DNA of 64,000 nt from an uncultured Porphyromonadaceae bacterium. GTDB lineage: Bacteria > Bacteroidota > Bacteroidia > Bacteroidales > Muribaculaceae. Under the pieces are notes generated by a model, which searched no databases, was not told the origin of the DNA, and saw nothing but the letters and a program-made list of their open reading frames with translations. Numbering within the stretch: the first letter of the stretch is position 1; the number at the start of each line of letters is the position of its first letter. Location: the NCBI GenBank assembly GCA_947175645.1, contig CAMWNP010000007.1, positions 40,042-104,041 of the forward strand, given 5' to 3'. Shown piece after piece: positions 1-10,561 of the stretch. Made by a program: the position numbers and the translations under genes.

Positions 1-2
1 TG

Positions 3-800
3 ATAACGATAGCATCAATATTCCTGGGCGTGGGGGCCGGCGTATGCTTCGGCTACAACTCCCTTGCCATTAACATTGTTGGCATGCTGCTTCTGATCTG
101 GGCAAACTCGTTCGACAGCGCCGACGGACAACTTGCACGCATGACCAAGCAATACTCACGCCTTGGCCGCATCCTTGACGGGGTCTCAGGCGACTTCTGG
201 TTCGCCGCCATCTACATAGCCATCTGTATCCGCGAGAACCAGACGTCAGTAATTTTCTCATCACACCCCTGGCTTATATGGCTCATAGCGGTTGTCACCG
301 GCATCTGTCATGCCAAACAGGCAGCCATGGCCGATTATTACCGTCAGTTCCACCTCTATTTCCTTAAAGGTGAGGCCGGCAGCGAACTCGAGAACTCGGC
401 CGAACTCAAACAGAAACTCAGGCAGATCAGTTGGAAAAAGGACTTTTTCAGGAAACTGGCGCTTACAACCTATACAAACTACACTGTCCAGCAGGAGGCC
501 ACAGCCCCGGCTATGCAGGCTTTGCGGCGCGAACTCGCACTGAGATTCCCCTCGGGAGTTATTCCGCAAAGTTTCCGCGATGCATTCCGGAAAGCATCGC
601 TTCCCCTGATGAAGTACACCAACATACTCTCATTCAACTGGCGGACCATAGCCCTGTTCACGGCACTTTTCCTGAAGATGCCATGGCTTTACTTCGCTTT
701 CGAACTTGTGGTGCTCAACGGCCTGCTCCTGTACATGATAGTACGCCACGAACGTATTTGCCGCAACTTCACCATAGACCTTAAAGATGGAAAATATTAA
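3..800 (+). CDS. CDP-alcohol phosphatidyltransferase (5' partial), probable phosphatidylinositol-phosphate synthase
   Basis: The frame is already open at base 3, so the true start lies before the window. A GTG at 30 is only an internal candidate. The protein carries the family signature D-G-x2-A-R-x8-G-x3-D-x3-D in the segment beginning SADGQLARM and ending LDGVSGDFW, which binds CDP-diacylglycerol and metal. Hydrophobic segments precede and follow it, as expected for an inner-membrane enzyme. The 3' end overlaps the next gene by 14 bases, so the two are translated together. The myo-inositol-phosphate synthase two genes on points to inositol phosphate as the acceptor, as in the inositol lipid cluster described in Bacteroides thetaiotaomicron. 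The family assignment is firm. The substrate is inferred from context only. Confidence 0.8.
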   Translation: MTIASIFLGVGAGVCFGYNSLAINIVGMLLLIWANSFDSADGQLARMTKQYSRLGRILDGVSGDFWFAAIYIAICIRENQTSVIFSSHPWLIWLIAVVTGICHAKQAAMADYYRQFHLYFLKGEAGSELENSAELKQKLRQISWKKDFFRKLALTTYTNYTVQQEATAPAMQALRRELALRFPSGVIPQSFRDAFRKASLPLMKYTNILSFNWRTIALFTALFLKMPWLYFAFELVVLNGLLLYMIVRHERICRNFTIDLKDGKY

Positions 801-1500
801 AGGTATAATCTTTGACTACGGAGGCACCATTGACAGTTTCGGTCACCACTGGAGCCACATCATTGAAGAAGGGTATCGCACGGCAGGCATAATCCTTGAC
901 AACGGGCTGTTCCGCGACGCATACGTCCACGCCGAGCGCGCCCTGGCAAAAGAAAGAATAATCCTCCCCACCGATAACTTCCTTATGCTAATGCGCAAGA
1001 AGGTGAGGATAGAACTGCAGTGGCTCCAGGATAACGGACATATTACCGCAGAAACAGCATCCGGTAACGCATGCGAGACCATAGCACGTTATTGCTACGA
1101 CTATGCCGCACGCTCCGTCAACGCCGCGCGTCCGGTGCTTGAAAAACTGTCGGCCCGCTACCCCATGATGCTTGTCAGCAATTTCTACGGAAATGTGGAG
1201 GAAGTGCTGCGCGACTTCAATTTGCGGCAATTCTTCAAAGGAATAATTGAAAGCGCCGTGGTTGGAGTCCGCAAACCTGACCCCGCAATATTCATGCTCG
1301 GGGTTGTTGCCCTGGGGCTGAAACCCGATGAAGTACTCGTTGTCGGCGACAGCCTTAGAAAAGATATCCGGCCCGCCCGTTCCATAGGTTGTCACACAGC
1401 CTGGATAAAAGGGCGCGGATGGACCTCCGATGAAGATGCCGCCACAGACCCCGCACAGATATCGGGGCTGTCCGCCCTACTGGAAATGCTGCAAGCATAA
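787..1500 (+). CDS. HAD-superfamily hydrolase with variant motif I
   Basis: A 237-residue HAD-like hydrolase. Motif I reads FDYGGTID, with nucleophile Asp10 but Gly12 where phosphatases normally have a second Asp as general acid/base. Motif II is the Ser of MLVSNFYG, motif III the Lys of VRKPDP, and motif IV GDSLRKD. A helical cap domain lies between motif I and motif II. The start overlaps the phosphatidyltransferase gene by 14 bases, and the inositol-phosphate synthase gene follows after a promoter-like gap. The context makes it a candidate for dephosphorylating an inositol phosphate lipid or soluble inositol phosphate. The missing Asp argues for care, because the same change occurs in HAD members that are not classical phosphatases. 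Confidence 0.75.
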   Translation: MENIKGIIFDYGGTIDSFGHHWSHIIEEGYRTAGIILDNGLFRDAYVHAERALAKERIILPTDNFLMLMRKKVRIELQWLQDNGHITAETASGNACETIARYCYDYAARSVNAARPVLEKLSARYPMMLVSNFYGNVEEVLRDFNLRQFFKGIIESAVVGVRKPDPAIFMLGVVALGLKPDEVLVVGDSLRKDIRPARSIGCHTAWIKGRGWTSDEDAATDPAQISGLSALLEMLQA

Positions 1501-1556
1501 TTTGCATAGTTTCACACTTTAGAATCATTTTCCGCATAATTTAAAGTCTGTTTTGA

Positions 1557-1564
1557 TAATTTTG
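1557..1564 (+). promoter_or_regulatory. Candidate -7 element for inositol-phosphate synthase
   Basis: TAATTTTG matches the Bacteroidetes -7 consensus TAnnTTTG. It lies in an AT-rich gap about 148 bases before the start at 1712. No clean TTTG is present 19-21 bases upstream, so the call is moderate. It suggests that the synthase can be transcribed separately from the two genes before it. Confidence 0.4.
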
Positions 1565-1711
1565 CAAATATTTACCAAAAGAATATATAAATAAATATTT
1601 TTTAACTTTTCTATAGGTTAAAGAATAAAAAACAATATGTACTTTTACACGCTCAAATCAAAACAAGCAATAGAAAAAGAATATAAAACCAATTAAATAT
1701 TACAGAAAATC

Positions 1712-3013
1712 ATGAGTAATGTAAAGAAAGCCGAAGGTAAACTCGGCGTAATGGTCGTGGGTCTCGGTGCCGTGACATCAACTTTCATGACCGGTGTACT
1801 TATGGCTCGCAAAGGCCTTGCAAAACCTGTTGGTTCAATGACCCAGTACGATAAAATCCGTGTTGGCGAAGGTGAAAACAAAAAATATCTCAAATATAAC
1901 GAAATAGTTCCTATCGCTGACCTCAACGACATAGTGTTCGGCGCATGGGACGTTTATCCCGCTAACGCCTACGAATCTGCAATCAACGCTGAAGTTCTCA
2001 AAGAAAAAGATATCAACCCCGTAAAAGAAGAACTCGAGGCAATCAAACCCCTCAAGGCTGCTTTCGACAAAAACTATGCCGCACGTCTTGACGGCGACAA
2101 CGTGAAACAGTGCAAGGACCGCTGGGACATGGCACAGCAGATCCGCGAGGATATCCGCAAGTTCAAAGAAGAAAACGGTTGCGACCGCATCGTTGTTCTC
2201 TGGGCTGCTTCCACTGAAGTATACGTTCCCGTTGATGAAAAAATCCACGGTTCAATAGAGGCTCTCGAGGCAGCAATGAAGGCTGACGACAAAGAACACA
2301 TCGCTCCCTCAATGTGCTACGCTTACGCAGCCCTCAAGGAAGGTGCTCCCTTCATCATGGGTGCCCCCAACACCACCGTTGACATCCCCGCAATGTGGCA
2401 ACTCGCCGAAGAAACCAAAATGCCCATCGCCGGCAAGGACTTCAAAACCGGTCAGACCCTTGTTAAATCAGGTTTCGCACCCATCATCGGAACCCGTTGC
2501 CTCGGTCTGTCAGGCTGGTTCTCAACCAACATCCTCGGTAACCGCGACGGTCTCGTTCTTGACGAACCCGCCAACTTCCGCACAAAAGAAGTCAGCAAAC
2601 TTTCCACTCTGGAATCAATCCTCGTTCCAGAAGAACAGCCCGACCTCTACACTGACTACTACCACAAAGTACGTATCAACTATTATCCTCCCCGCAACGA
2701 CAACAAAGAAGGCTGGGACAACATCGACATCTTCGGTTGGATGGGCTATCCCATGCAGATCAAGATCAACTTCCTCTGCCGCGACTCAATCCTCGCCGCA
2801 CCCCTCTGCCTTGACCTCGTGCTTCTGAGTGACCTCGCCGCACGTTCAGGCCGCTACGGAATCCAGCGTTTCCTTTCATTCTTCCTCAAGAGCCCCATGC
2901 ATGACTACACTAAGGGTGAGGTTCCCGTAAACCACCTCTTCCAGCAGTATGTAATGCTCAAGAACGCTATCCGCGAAATGGGTGGTTACAAAGCAGACGA
3001 ACTTATCGACTGA
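1712..3013 (+). CDS. myo-inositol-1(3)-phosphate synthase
   Basis: A 433-residue member of the inositol-3-phosphate synthase family, which converts glucose 6-phosphate to inositol 3-phosphate using bound NAD. The N-terminal Rossmann glycine motif is VVGLGAVTS (Gly17, Gly19). The conserved core includes the blocks NTTVDIP, GKDFKTGQT and GWFSTNILGNRDG, typical of the catalytic lysine and substrate loop region. Length is in the range of prokaryotic enzymes. It is preceded by a CDP-alcohol phosphatidyltransferase and a HAD hydrolase, which fits synthesis of phosphatidylinositol and possibly inositol sphingolipids, as reported for gut Bacteroidetes. A strong hairpin terminator follows 26 bases after the stop. 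Confidence 0.93.
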   Translation: MSNVKKAEGKLGVMVVGLGAVTSTFMTGVLMARKGLAKPVGSMTQYDKIRVGEGENKKYLKYNEIVPIADLNDIVFGAWDVYPANAYESAINAEVLKEKDINPVKEELEAIKPLKAAFDKNYAARLDGDNVKQCKDRWDMAQQIREDIRKFKEENGCDRIVVLWAASTEVYVPVDEKIHGSIEALEAAMKADDKEHIAPSMCYAYAALKEGAPFIMGAPNTTVDIPAMWQLAEETKMPIAGKDFKTGQTLVKSGFAPIIGTRCLGLSGWFSTNILGNRDGLVLDEPANFRTKEVSKLSTLESILVPEEQPDLYTDYYHKVRINYYPPRNDNKEGWDNIDIFGWMGYPMQIKINFLCRDSILAAPLCLDLVLLSDLAARSGRYGIQRFLSFFLKSPMHDYTKGEVPVNHLFQQYVMLKNAIREMGGYKADELID

Positions 3014-3039
3014 TATAACACCTGACATAAAACAAACCG

Positions 3040-3075
3040 GAGGACCTGCCGCAGAGGCAGGTCCTCTATTTTTTT
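3040..3075 (+). terminator. Rho-independent terminator after inositol-phosphate synthase
   Basis: A perfect 11-bp stem (3040-3050 with 3056-3066), a five-base loop and a T tract from 3069. It ends the inositol lipid operon. Confidence 0.9.
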
Positions 3076-3114
3076 ATTCATTTTCACGTTATATTTTTTT
3101 ATAAGAAGATAACC

Positions 3115-3144
3115 GTTGAAAACCAAAAAAAATGACTAATTTTG
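3115..3144 (+). promoter_or_regulatory. Promoter upstream of recJ
   Basis: A TTG at 3116-3118, an 18-base gap, then TAATTTTG at 3137-3144, matching the Bacteroidetes housekeeping promoter. The predicted start of transcription near 3150 would give recJ an unusually long leader of about 265 bases. Confidence 0.6.
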
Positions 3145-3149
3145 CAAGT

Positions 3150-3416
3150 TGATAACCTAACATTAACTCAGGCTGATTCTGTCTCTCCTGCCAACCGGAA
3201 AGCCTTAAATCGGTTATCTGTTGATATGCAGCCTGTTACACAGGCTTAAAAGATATATTTCACTGATGCCGCAATGGTGATTCAAACTCCGTTGAGACAT
3301 CCTGATTCAGCGTATGCCTCCGCGTGGGCCGAGCGCTGAGACATCCACTCTCTCCCCGTCGCTTCCTCCATGAAAGAGGTGGCGGCTGCCCCACAGATAA
3401 TAAAAAAACGACATAA
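3150..3416 (+). ncRNA. Candidate structured leader or small RNA upstream of recJ
   Basis: A gene-free stretch between the promoter and recJ that looks able to fold. The stem TGTCTC (near 3180) can pair with GAGACA (near 3295), closed further by GCTGA with TCAGC. Inside are a hairpin AACCG/CGGTT and a perfect 7-bp hairpin AGCCTGT/ACAGGCT. The motif TGAGACATCC occurs twice (near 3294 and 3338). No known riboswitch, 6S, RNase P or SRP signature was recognised, and no terminator separates it from recJ. It may be a leader regulator or an independent small RNA. Confidence 0.35.
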
Positions 3417-5141
3417 ATGATAAGTAAATGGAATTACTTACCCCTGACATCCGACGAACAAAAAGCGCAGACGGCTTTGGCAACGAAGTACGCCTCATGT
3501 CCGCCCATAAGTGAATTGCTGGTGGAGCGCGGTATCACGACAGTGGAGGAAGCGGAAAAATTTTTCCGTCCGTCGCTGCGTGACCTGCACGACCCGTTCC
3601 TTATGCCCGACATGGACAAGGCGGTTGCGCGCCTTAACCGGGCCATGGGGTCAAAGGAAAAAATCATGGTATTCGGAGACTATGATGTGGACGGCACCAC
3701 AGCCGTGGCACTGGTCTACAAATACCTGCGAATTTTTTATTCAAACGTGGAATTCTACATTCCCACACGCGATGACGAGGGGTACGGAGTATCGTTCCGG
3801 GCCATTGATGAATTTGCCGAACAGGATGTGAAACTGGTCATTATCCTTGACTGCGGCATCAAGGCTAACGGTGAGGTTGAGTATGCCAAGAGCAAAGGTA
3901 TAGATTTCATCATCTGCGACCATCATGTCCCTGACAGCGAACTCCCCAATGCCACTGCAATCCTCAATCCCAAACTTGAGGACAGCACATATCCCTGCCG
4001 TCACCTCTCGGGGTGCGGTGTAGGCTACAAATTCATGCAGGCCTTTGCCATGAGTAACGGCATTCCCACCACCGAACTCGAGGGTATGCTTGATCTTGTT
4101 GCCGTGAGCATTGCGGCTGACATAGTGCCTATGGTCGACGAAAACCGCATCATGACATTCCACGGTCTGAAACGCCTGAACACCAACCCCAATCTGGGAC
4201 TGCGCGCAATAATAAAGATCTGCCAGTTGTCAGGAAAAGAGATTACCGTGAGCGACCTGATTTTCAAAATCGGTCCCCGGATAAACGCATCAGGCAGAAT
4301 GCAGTGTGGCAGCGAGGCCGTGGAACTCCTTGTGGCTCGTGACTTCAGCGAAGCACTGGCCAAGGCGCGTGCCATCGACCAATACAACAAGGACCGCAAG
4401 GAACTCGACAAGCGGATTACGGAGGAAGCCAACGCCATTCTTGAGGCCCGCGGCGACAAACTCCAGGAACAGAAGTCCATAGTGATCTACAACAAGGACT
4501 GGCACAAGGGAATCATAGGAATTGTGGCATCACGCATAACCGAACTCTACTACAAGCCCTCGGTGGTACTGACCCTGTCAGACGGACTCGCCACAGGCTC
4601 GTCACGCTCGGTGCAGGGCTTCGATGTCTACAAGGCCGTGGAATCAGCACGTGACCTGCTGGAAAATTTCGGCGGACACACCTATGCCGTGGGGCTTTCG
4701 CTCAAAGAGGAGAATATTCCGGAATTCAAGCGCCGCTTCGAGGAATATGTAGCCGCAAATATCCTGCCGTCGCAACTCTATCCGCAACTCGACATAGATG
4801 CCTACATCAACTTCGCCGACATCACTCCGGAGTTCATCTCACTCCTGCGCCGGTTCAACCCCTACGGTCCGGGCAACACCAAGCCGGTGTTCTGCACCCG
4901 CAACGTAATTGACTTCGGCACAAGCAAACTGGTGGGCCGCAACATGGAACATATCAAACTGGAACTGGTCGACGACACCTCCGGAAAAGTGTTCAACGGA
5001 ATAGCCTTCAACAAAGGGGAACTGTTCGAGCATATCCACTCGCAGAAGCCTTTTGACATCTGCTATACCATTGAGGACAACCGCCGGCATGGCGGCAGCG
5101 GCGCCATCCAGTTGCTGGTCAAAGAGATAAATGTTCACTGA
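3417..5141 (+). CDS. recJ: Single-stranded-DNA-specific exonuclease RecJ
   Basis: A 574-residue DHH-family 5'-3' exonuclease for recombination and mismatch repair. Motif I is FGDYDVDGT, motif II ILDCGIK, and motif III Asp168-His169-His170 in ICDHH. The HLSGCGVGYKF block follows, then the DHHA1 domain with GSSRSVQGFD and the GGH of NFGGHTYAVG, which bind metal and DNA. The C-terminal third is the OB-like RecJ domain. Its end overlaps recQ by 11 bases, giving a translationally coupled recJ-recQ pair. These two enzymes act together in the RecF-type pathway. Confidence 0.95.
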   Translation: MISKWNYLPLTSDEQKAQTALATKYASCPPISELLVERGITTVEEAEKFFRPSLRDLHDPFLMPDMDKAVARLNRAMGSKEKIMVFGDYDVDGTTAVALVYKYLRIFYSNVEFYIPTRDDEGYGVSFRAIDEFAEQDVKLVIILDCGIKANGEVEYAKSKGIDFIICDHHVPDSELPNATAILNPKLEDSTYPCRHLSGCGVGYKFMQAFAMSNGIPTTELEGMLDLVAVSIAADIVPMVDENRIMTFHGLKRLNTNPNLGLRAIIKICQLSGKEITVSDLIFKIGPRINASGRMQCGSEAVELLVARDFSEALAKARAIDQYNKDRKELDKRITEEANAILEARGDKLQEQKSIVIYNKDWHKGIIGIVASRITELYYKPSVVLTLSDGLATGSSRSVQGFDVYKAVESARDLLENFGGHTYAVGLSLKEENIPEFKRRFEEYVAANILPSQLYPQLDIDAYINFADITPEFISLLRRFNPYGPGNTKPVFCTRNVIDFGTSKLVGRNMEHIKLELVDDTSGKVFNGIAFNKGELFEHIHSQKPFDICYTIEDNRRHGGSGAIQLLVKEINVH

Positions 5142-7062
5142 GGCTGACATACTGGCCACGCTTCAGAACCGATGGGGCTACCCCTCGTTCCGCGCTCCTC
5201 AGCAACAGATCATCCTCAGCGTTCTGGCCGGAAACGACACCCTGGGACTGATGCCTACGGGTGGCGGAAAATCAATCACGTTCCAGGTGCCGGCAGTGAT
5301 GCTTCCGGGACTGACCATTGTGGTCACACCTCTGATATCCTTGATGAAGGATCAGGTGGACAACCTCAACTCACGCGGAATAAAGGCCCTGTGTCTGCAC
5401 TCCGGGCTCTCCCGCCGCGAACAGCGGTATGCCGTTGAAAAGTGTCTCTACGGCAAGGTAAAACTCCTTTATGTGTCACCGGAACGTCTGCAATCACCAA
5501 CGTTCCGCGACACCCTGCGTGACTTTGACGTAAGTCTCATTGTGGTTGACGAAGCCCACTGCATCTCGCAGTGGGGCTATGACTTCCGACCCGCATACCT
5601 CGAGATAGCCCACCTGAGGGAACTGTTTCCCCAGGCACCCGTGCTGGCGCTTACAGCATCCGCAACCCCTGAGGTTGCATCTGACATAGAACGTGTGCTT
5701 CGCTTCCGACCGGGCAAACAGCGGTTCTCGCTCAGTTTCGCACGCAAGAACATATCCTATCTGGTACGGTACACGGAAAACAAGATGGGGCTGCTCCTGA
5801 AAATCCTGAATTCCTTCGGAGGCTCGGCCATTGTGTACGTAAGGTCGCGCAAACGCTGTAAACTTATCGCCGATGAACTCGCTGCCGACGGCATATCAGC
5901 GAATTTCTATCATGCCGGGCTCTCTCCTCAGGAAAAAAATGAGCGTCAGAACAATTGGAAGACCGGCGAGACACGTGTGATCGTGGCCACGAACGCCTTC
6001 GGCATGGGTATCGACAAGCCGGACGTAAGGATTGTGGTTCATGTTGACCTCCCGCCGTCGATAGAGGAGTACTATCAGGAGACAGGCCGTGCCGGGCGTG
6101 ACGGCAAGGAGTCGCTCGCCGTGGCTCTTGTGGCCCGCAACGACAAAGGGCTGCTCAAGCGCCGGCTTAACGACGCGTTTCCCCCGCGTGACTATATCCG
6201 CGACATTTACCACCGGGTGTGCGTAAGCCTTGACGTTGCCATCGGCGAGGGATATGAGCAGGTCTATGAATTCGATTTCGAGAAATTCTGTATGAAGCAG
6301 CGGCTTCAGCCCGCCCCGGCCATGAGTGCCCTGAATCTGCTCACCCGCGCGGGCTATCTGGAATATGTCACCGAGTATGACACCCGTTCACGCATAATGA
6401 TGCTGATGAACCGTGAGGAACTCTATGCCCTCACTCTTCCTCCACGCGCCGCACGCCTGTTCGATCTGATTCTGCGCACATCCACAGGAATCTTTGCCGA
6501 TTACGAGTATATCTCAGAATCCACGCTCGCCTCATCGCTGCGTGTAACACAGGAAGAAGTTTATGAGGATATGCTTCTCCTATCCAGGATGCACGTGCTG
6601 CATTATGTTCCCCGGCGGACAACCCCTTACATCTACTTCACAACGGCACGTGAAGAACAGCACGACATACTCATTCCCACCGCCATCTACGAAACCATGA
6701 AACAGAAGATGGAGAACCGCTCCGAAGCCGTCCGCCGCTACTTCTGGGAGATGAACGGATGCCGTGTCAACCGCATGCTCGCCTACTTCGGCGAACACTC
6801 GGCTGAGCCATGCGGTAAGTGTGACATCTGCCGTGACGCGGCTAAGCACAAGTGCGAACCGGCGCCCATTACCGCCGAACAGGCTCTCCCCGTAGTTGAG
6901 AAACTCCTGCAGGAAAGAGACGAACTGACAATAAAAGATTTCTTAGCCACACTGCCTCGTTTGACCCGGACCCAAACCGATTCCGCTATTGAAGCGCTCC
7001 GTCAACTCGCCGACAGCGGAGCAATCCTCCTTGACGGCTACAAAATTAAGGCGGCACAATAA
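5131..7062 (+). CDS. recQ: ATP-dependent DNA helicase RecQ
   Basis: A 643-residue superfamily 2 helicase unwinding DNA 3'-5'. The Walker A motif PTGGGKS is at residues 43-49, DEAH at 140-143 followed by the RecQ aromatic loop (CISQWGYDFRP), and motif VI is in QETGRAGRDG. Then come the RecQ zinc-binding region, with cysteines at NGC and CGKCDIC, and a winged helix. The final 60 residues do not resemble a classic HRDC domain. The start overlaps recJ by 11 bases. No hairpin terminator was seen directly downstream. Confidence 0.94.
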   Translation: MFTEADILATLQNRWGYPSFRAPQQQIILSVLAGNDTLGLMPTGGGKSITFQVPAVMLPGLTIVVTPLISLMKDQVDNLNSRGIKALCLHSGLSRREQRYAVEKCLYGKVKLLYVSPERLQSPTFRDTLRDFDVSLIVVDEAHCISQWGYDFRPAYLEIAHLRELFPQAPVLALTASATPEVASDIERVLRFRPGKQRFSLSFARKNISYLVRYTENKMGLLLKILNSFGGSAIVYVRSRKRCKLIADELAADGISANFYHAGLSPQEKNERQNNWKTGETRVIVATNAFGMGIDKPDVRIVVHVDLPPSIEEYYQETGRAGRDGKESLAVALVARNDKGLLKRRLNDAFPPRDYIRDIYHRVCVSLDVAIGEGYEQVYEFDFEKFCMKQRLQPAPAMSALNLLTRAGYLEYVTEYDTRSRIMMLMNREELYALTLPPRAARLFDLILRTSTGIFADYEYISESTLASSLRVTQEEVYEDMLLLSRMHVLHYVPRRTTPYIYFTTAREEQHDILIPTAIYETMKQKMENRSEAVRRYFWEMNGCRVNRMLAYFGEHSAEPCGKCDICRDAAKHKCEPAPITAEQALPVVEKLLQERDELTIKDFLATLPRLTRTQTDSAIEALRQLADSGAILLDGYKIKAAQ

Positions 7063-9004
<1,942 letters not shown>

Positions 9005-9021
9005 GCAGAAGAAGAAACGAT

Positions 9022-9063
9022 AAAGAAAGGGTCCGGAAAGCCAAACTTCCGGACCCTTTCTTT
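9022..9063. terminator. Bidirectional terminator between guaB and miaB
   Basis: A perfect 17-bp stem (9022-9038 with 9047-9063) whose A- and T-rich ends allow termination from both sides. It separates the convergent guaB and miaB genes. Confidence 0.9.
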
Positions 9064-9105
9064 ATAAATCTTATAAATCTTATAATTCTTATAAACCTTA
9101 TAATT
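9061..9105. repeat. Five 9-bp tandem repeats at the miaB 3' end
   Basis: Five near-identical 9-base units, four of them starting CTTATAA, run in tandem. The last unit includes the miaB stop codon (9098-9100). Units vary only in the last two or three bases. It is probably a slippage-prone microsatellite. Confidence 0.6.
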
Positions 9106-10453
9106 CACCCACCAGCGACCCAATAAGAGTGGCTGACGAAGCCTCCTCGATGCGCACGCGTACCGTCTGACCGACGGCTACATTGCCACGTGGAAACACC
9201 ACACTCTTGTTCTGCGGGGTGCGACCAACCATCTGCTCGTTACTACGTTTGGCGACACCTTCCACAAGCACGTCAAACGTTTTGCCTATGTCACGTCGGT
9301 TCGATTCCAGCGAGAGTTGGTTCTGGAGCGCAATCATTCGGTTCAGGCGTTCGATCTTCACCTCCTCGGGGACATTGTCACCCATGGTGCGTGCGGCCAG
9401 AGTGCCCGGACGTTCAGAGTATTTGAACATGAAAGCATTGTCAAATCCAACCTCGCGCATCAGTGACAGAGTCTGGTTGAAATCCTCCTCCGATTCATTG
9501 TAGAAACCGGTGAACATGTCAGTTGTTATGGCGCAGTCAGGAATGGACCGGCGTATGGCGGCTATACGGTCAAGATACCACTCGCGGGTGTACTTGCGGT
9601 TCATGTCGTGTAGCACACTGTTGCTTCCTGACTGTACCGGCAGGTGAATGTGATTGCAGATATTGTCATAGCGGGCAATTGTAGCAATGATTTCATCGCT
9701 CATATCCTTCGGGTGGGATGTGGTGAATCGCACCCTCATGTCAGGCGCGGCCTCGGCTACCATGGCAAGAAGGTCGGCGAAGCGCACCGTATTCCCGGTT
9801 TTAGGATCTGTGTGGCAATAGGAGTTCACGTTCTGTCCCAGCAGTGTCACTTCCTTGAAACCTCGCTGCCGCAGGTCGGCCAGTTCTGCAAGTATACTGT
9901 GTGCCTCGCGGCTGCGTTCACGTCCGCGTGTGTAAGGGACAATGCAGTAGGAGCAGAAGTTGTTACATCCGCGCATTATGCTTATGAAGCCGCTGACACG
10001 ATTGTTTCCCAGTCGGCGCGGCAACACGTCACGATAAGTTTCCGTGGTGCTCAATTCCACGTTGATCGCGCGGTTTCCCGCCTCGGCCTCCGCAAAAAGA
10101 TTCGGCAGATCAAGGTAGGAATCAGGGCCCGCCACAACGTCCACACCCTGATCCATAAGAGACTCCCTTACACGTTCGGCCATGCAACCTATGACACCCA
10201 CAATCAGACGGTGGTCACGGCGTTTGCGCCTGAGAGAACCCAGATAAGCCAGGCGGCTCAGTATTTTCTGTTCGGCATTGTCACGTATGGAACAAGTGTT
10301 GAGAAGAATAGCATCAGCCTCCGAGATATCATCCGTAGGCTCATAGCCGGCGACACCCATAACGGAAGCCACCACTTCGGAATCAGCCACATTCATCTGA
10401 CATCCGTAAGTTTCAATATATAACAGGCGAGCATCGCCCTCTTTTCCTTTCAT
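9098..10453 (-). CDS. miaB: tRNA-2-methylthio-N6-dimethylallyladenosine synthase
   Basis: A 451-residue radical-SAM methylthiotransferase that converts i6A37 to ms2i6A37 in tRNAs reading U-starting codons. The N-terminal UPF0004 domain starts YIETYGCQMN and supplies the first [4Fe-4S] cysteines. The radical SAM cluster motif CxxxCxxC is in GCNNFCSYC (around residues 163-170), followed by PYTRGRERSR. A TRAM domain closes the protein. The N-terminal domain and the overall length match MiaB rather than RimO. It is transcribed towards guaB and ends beyond their shared terminator. Confidence 0.95.
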   Translation of the reverse strand: MKGKEGDARLLYIETYGCQMNVADSEVVASVMGVAGYEPTDDISEADAILLNTCSIRDNAEQKILSRLAYLGSLRRKRRDHRLIVGVIGCMAERVRESLMDQGVDVVAGPDSYLDLPNLFAEAEAGNRAINVELSTTETYRDVLPRRLGNNRVSGFISIMRGCNNFCSYCIVPYTRGRERSREAHSILAELADLRQRGFKEVTLLGQNVNSYCHTDPKTGNTVRFADLLAMVAEAAPDMRVRFTTSHPKDMSDEIIATIARYDNICNHIHLPVQSGSNSVLHDMNRKYTREWYLDRIAAIRRSIPDCAITTDMFTGFYNESEEDFNQTLSLMREVGFDNAFMFKYSERPGTLAARTMGDNVPEEVKIERLNRMIALQNQLSLESNRRDIGKTFDVLVEGVAKRSNEQMVGRTPQNKSVVFPRGNVAVGQTVRVRIEEASSATLIGSLVGEL

Positions 10454-10475
10454 AAATTGAAATTTCTAAAAACTC

Positions 10476-10506
10476 TTTGAAAAACAAAGTTTATTTTATA
10501 TTTTTG
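10476..10506 (+). promoter_or_regulatory. Promoter of the CoA-transferase gene
   Basis: TTTG at 10476-10479, exactly 19 bases, then TATTTTTG at 10499-10506: a consensus Bacteroidetes promoter. Transcription should start near 10513, giving a leader of about 50 bases before the ATG at 10562. Confidence 0.8.
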
Positions 10507-10508
10507 TA

Positions 10509-10539
10509 CAAAATTACGAAAACCATCTTTTTATCACAA
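10509..10539 (-). promoter_or_regulatory. Promoter of miaB
   Basis: On the minus strand, TTG (10539-10537), 20 bases, then TAATTTTG (10516-10509). The predicted start near 10502 lies about 50 bases before the miaB ATG. It faces the promoter of the neighbouring gene, and the two would overlap at their transcription start sites. Confidence 0.6.
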
Positions 10540-10561
10540 GAAAAACTAATAGTAAAATTAC

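Noticed and set aside
3150-3416. The recJ leader as RNase P, SRP or 6S RNA
   Set aside because: None of the conserved core motifs of RNase P or SRP RNA is present, and the 6S-like long hairpin is only partly supported, so no family name is given.
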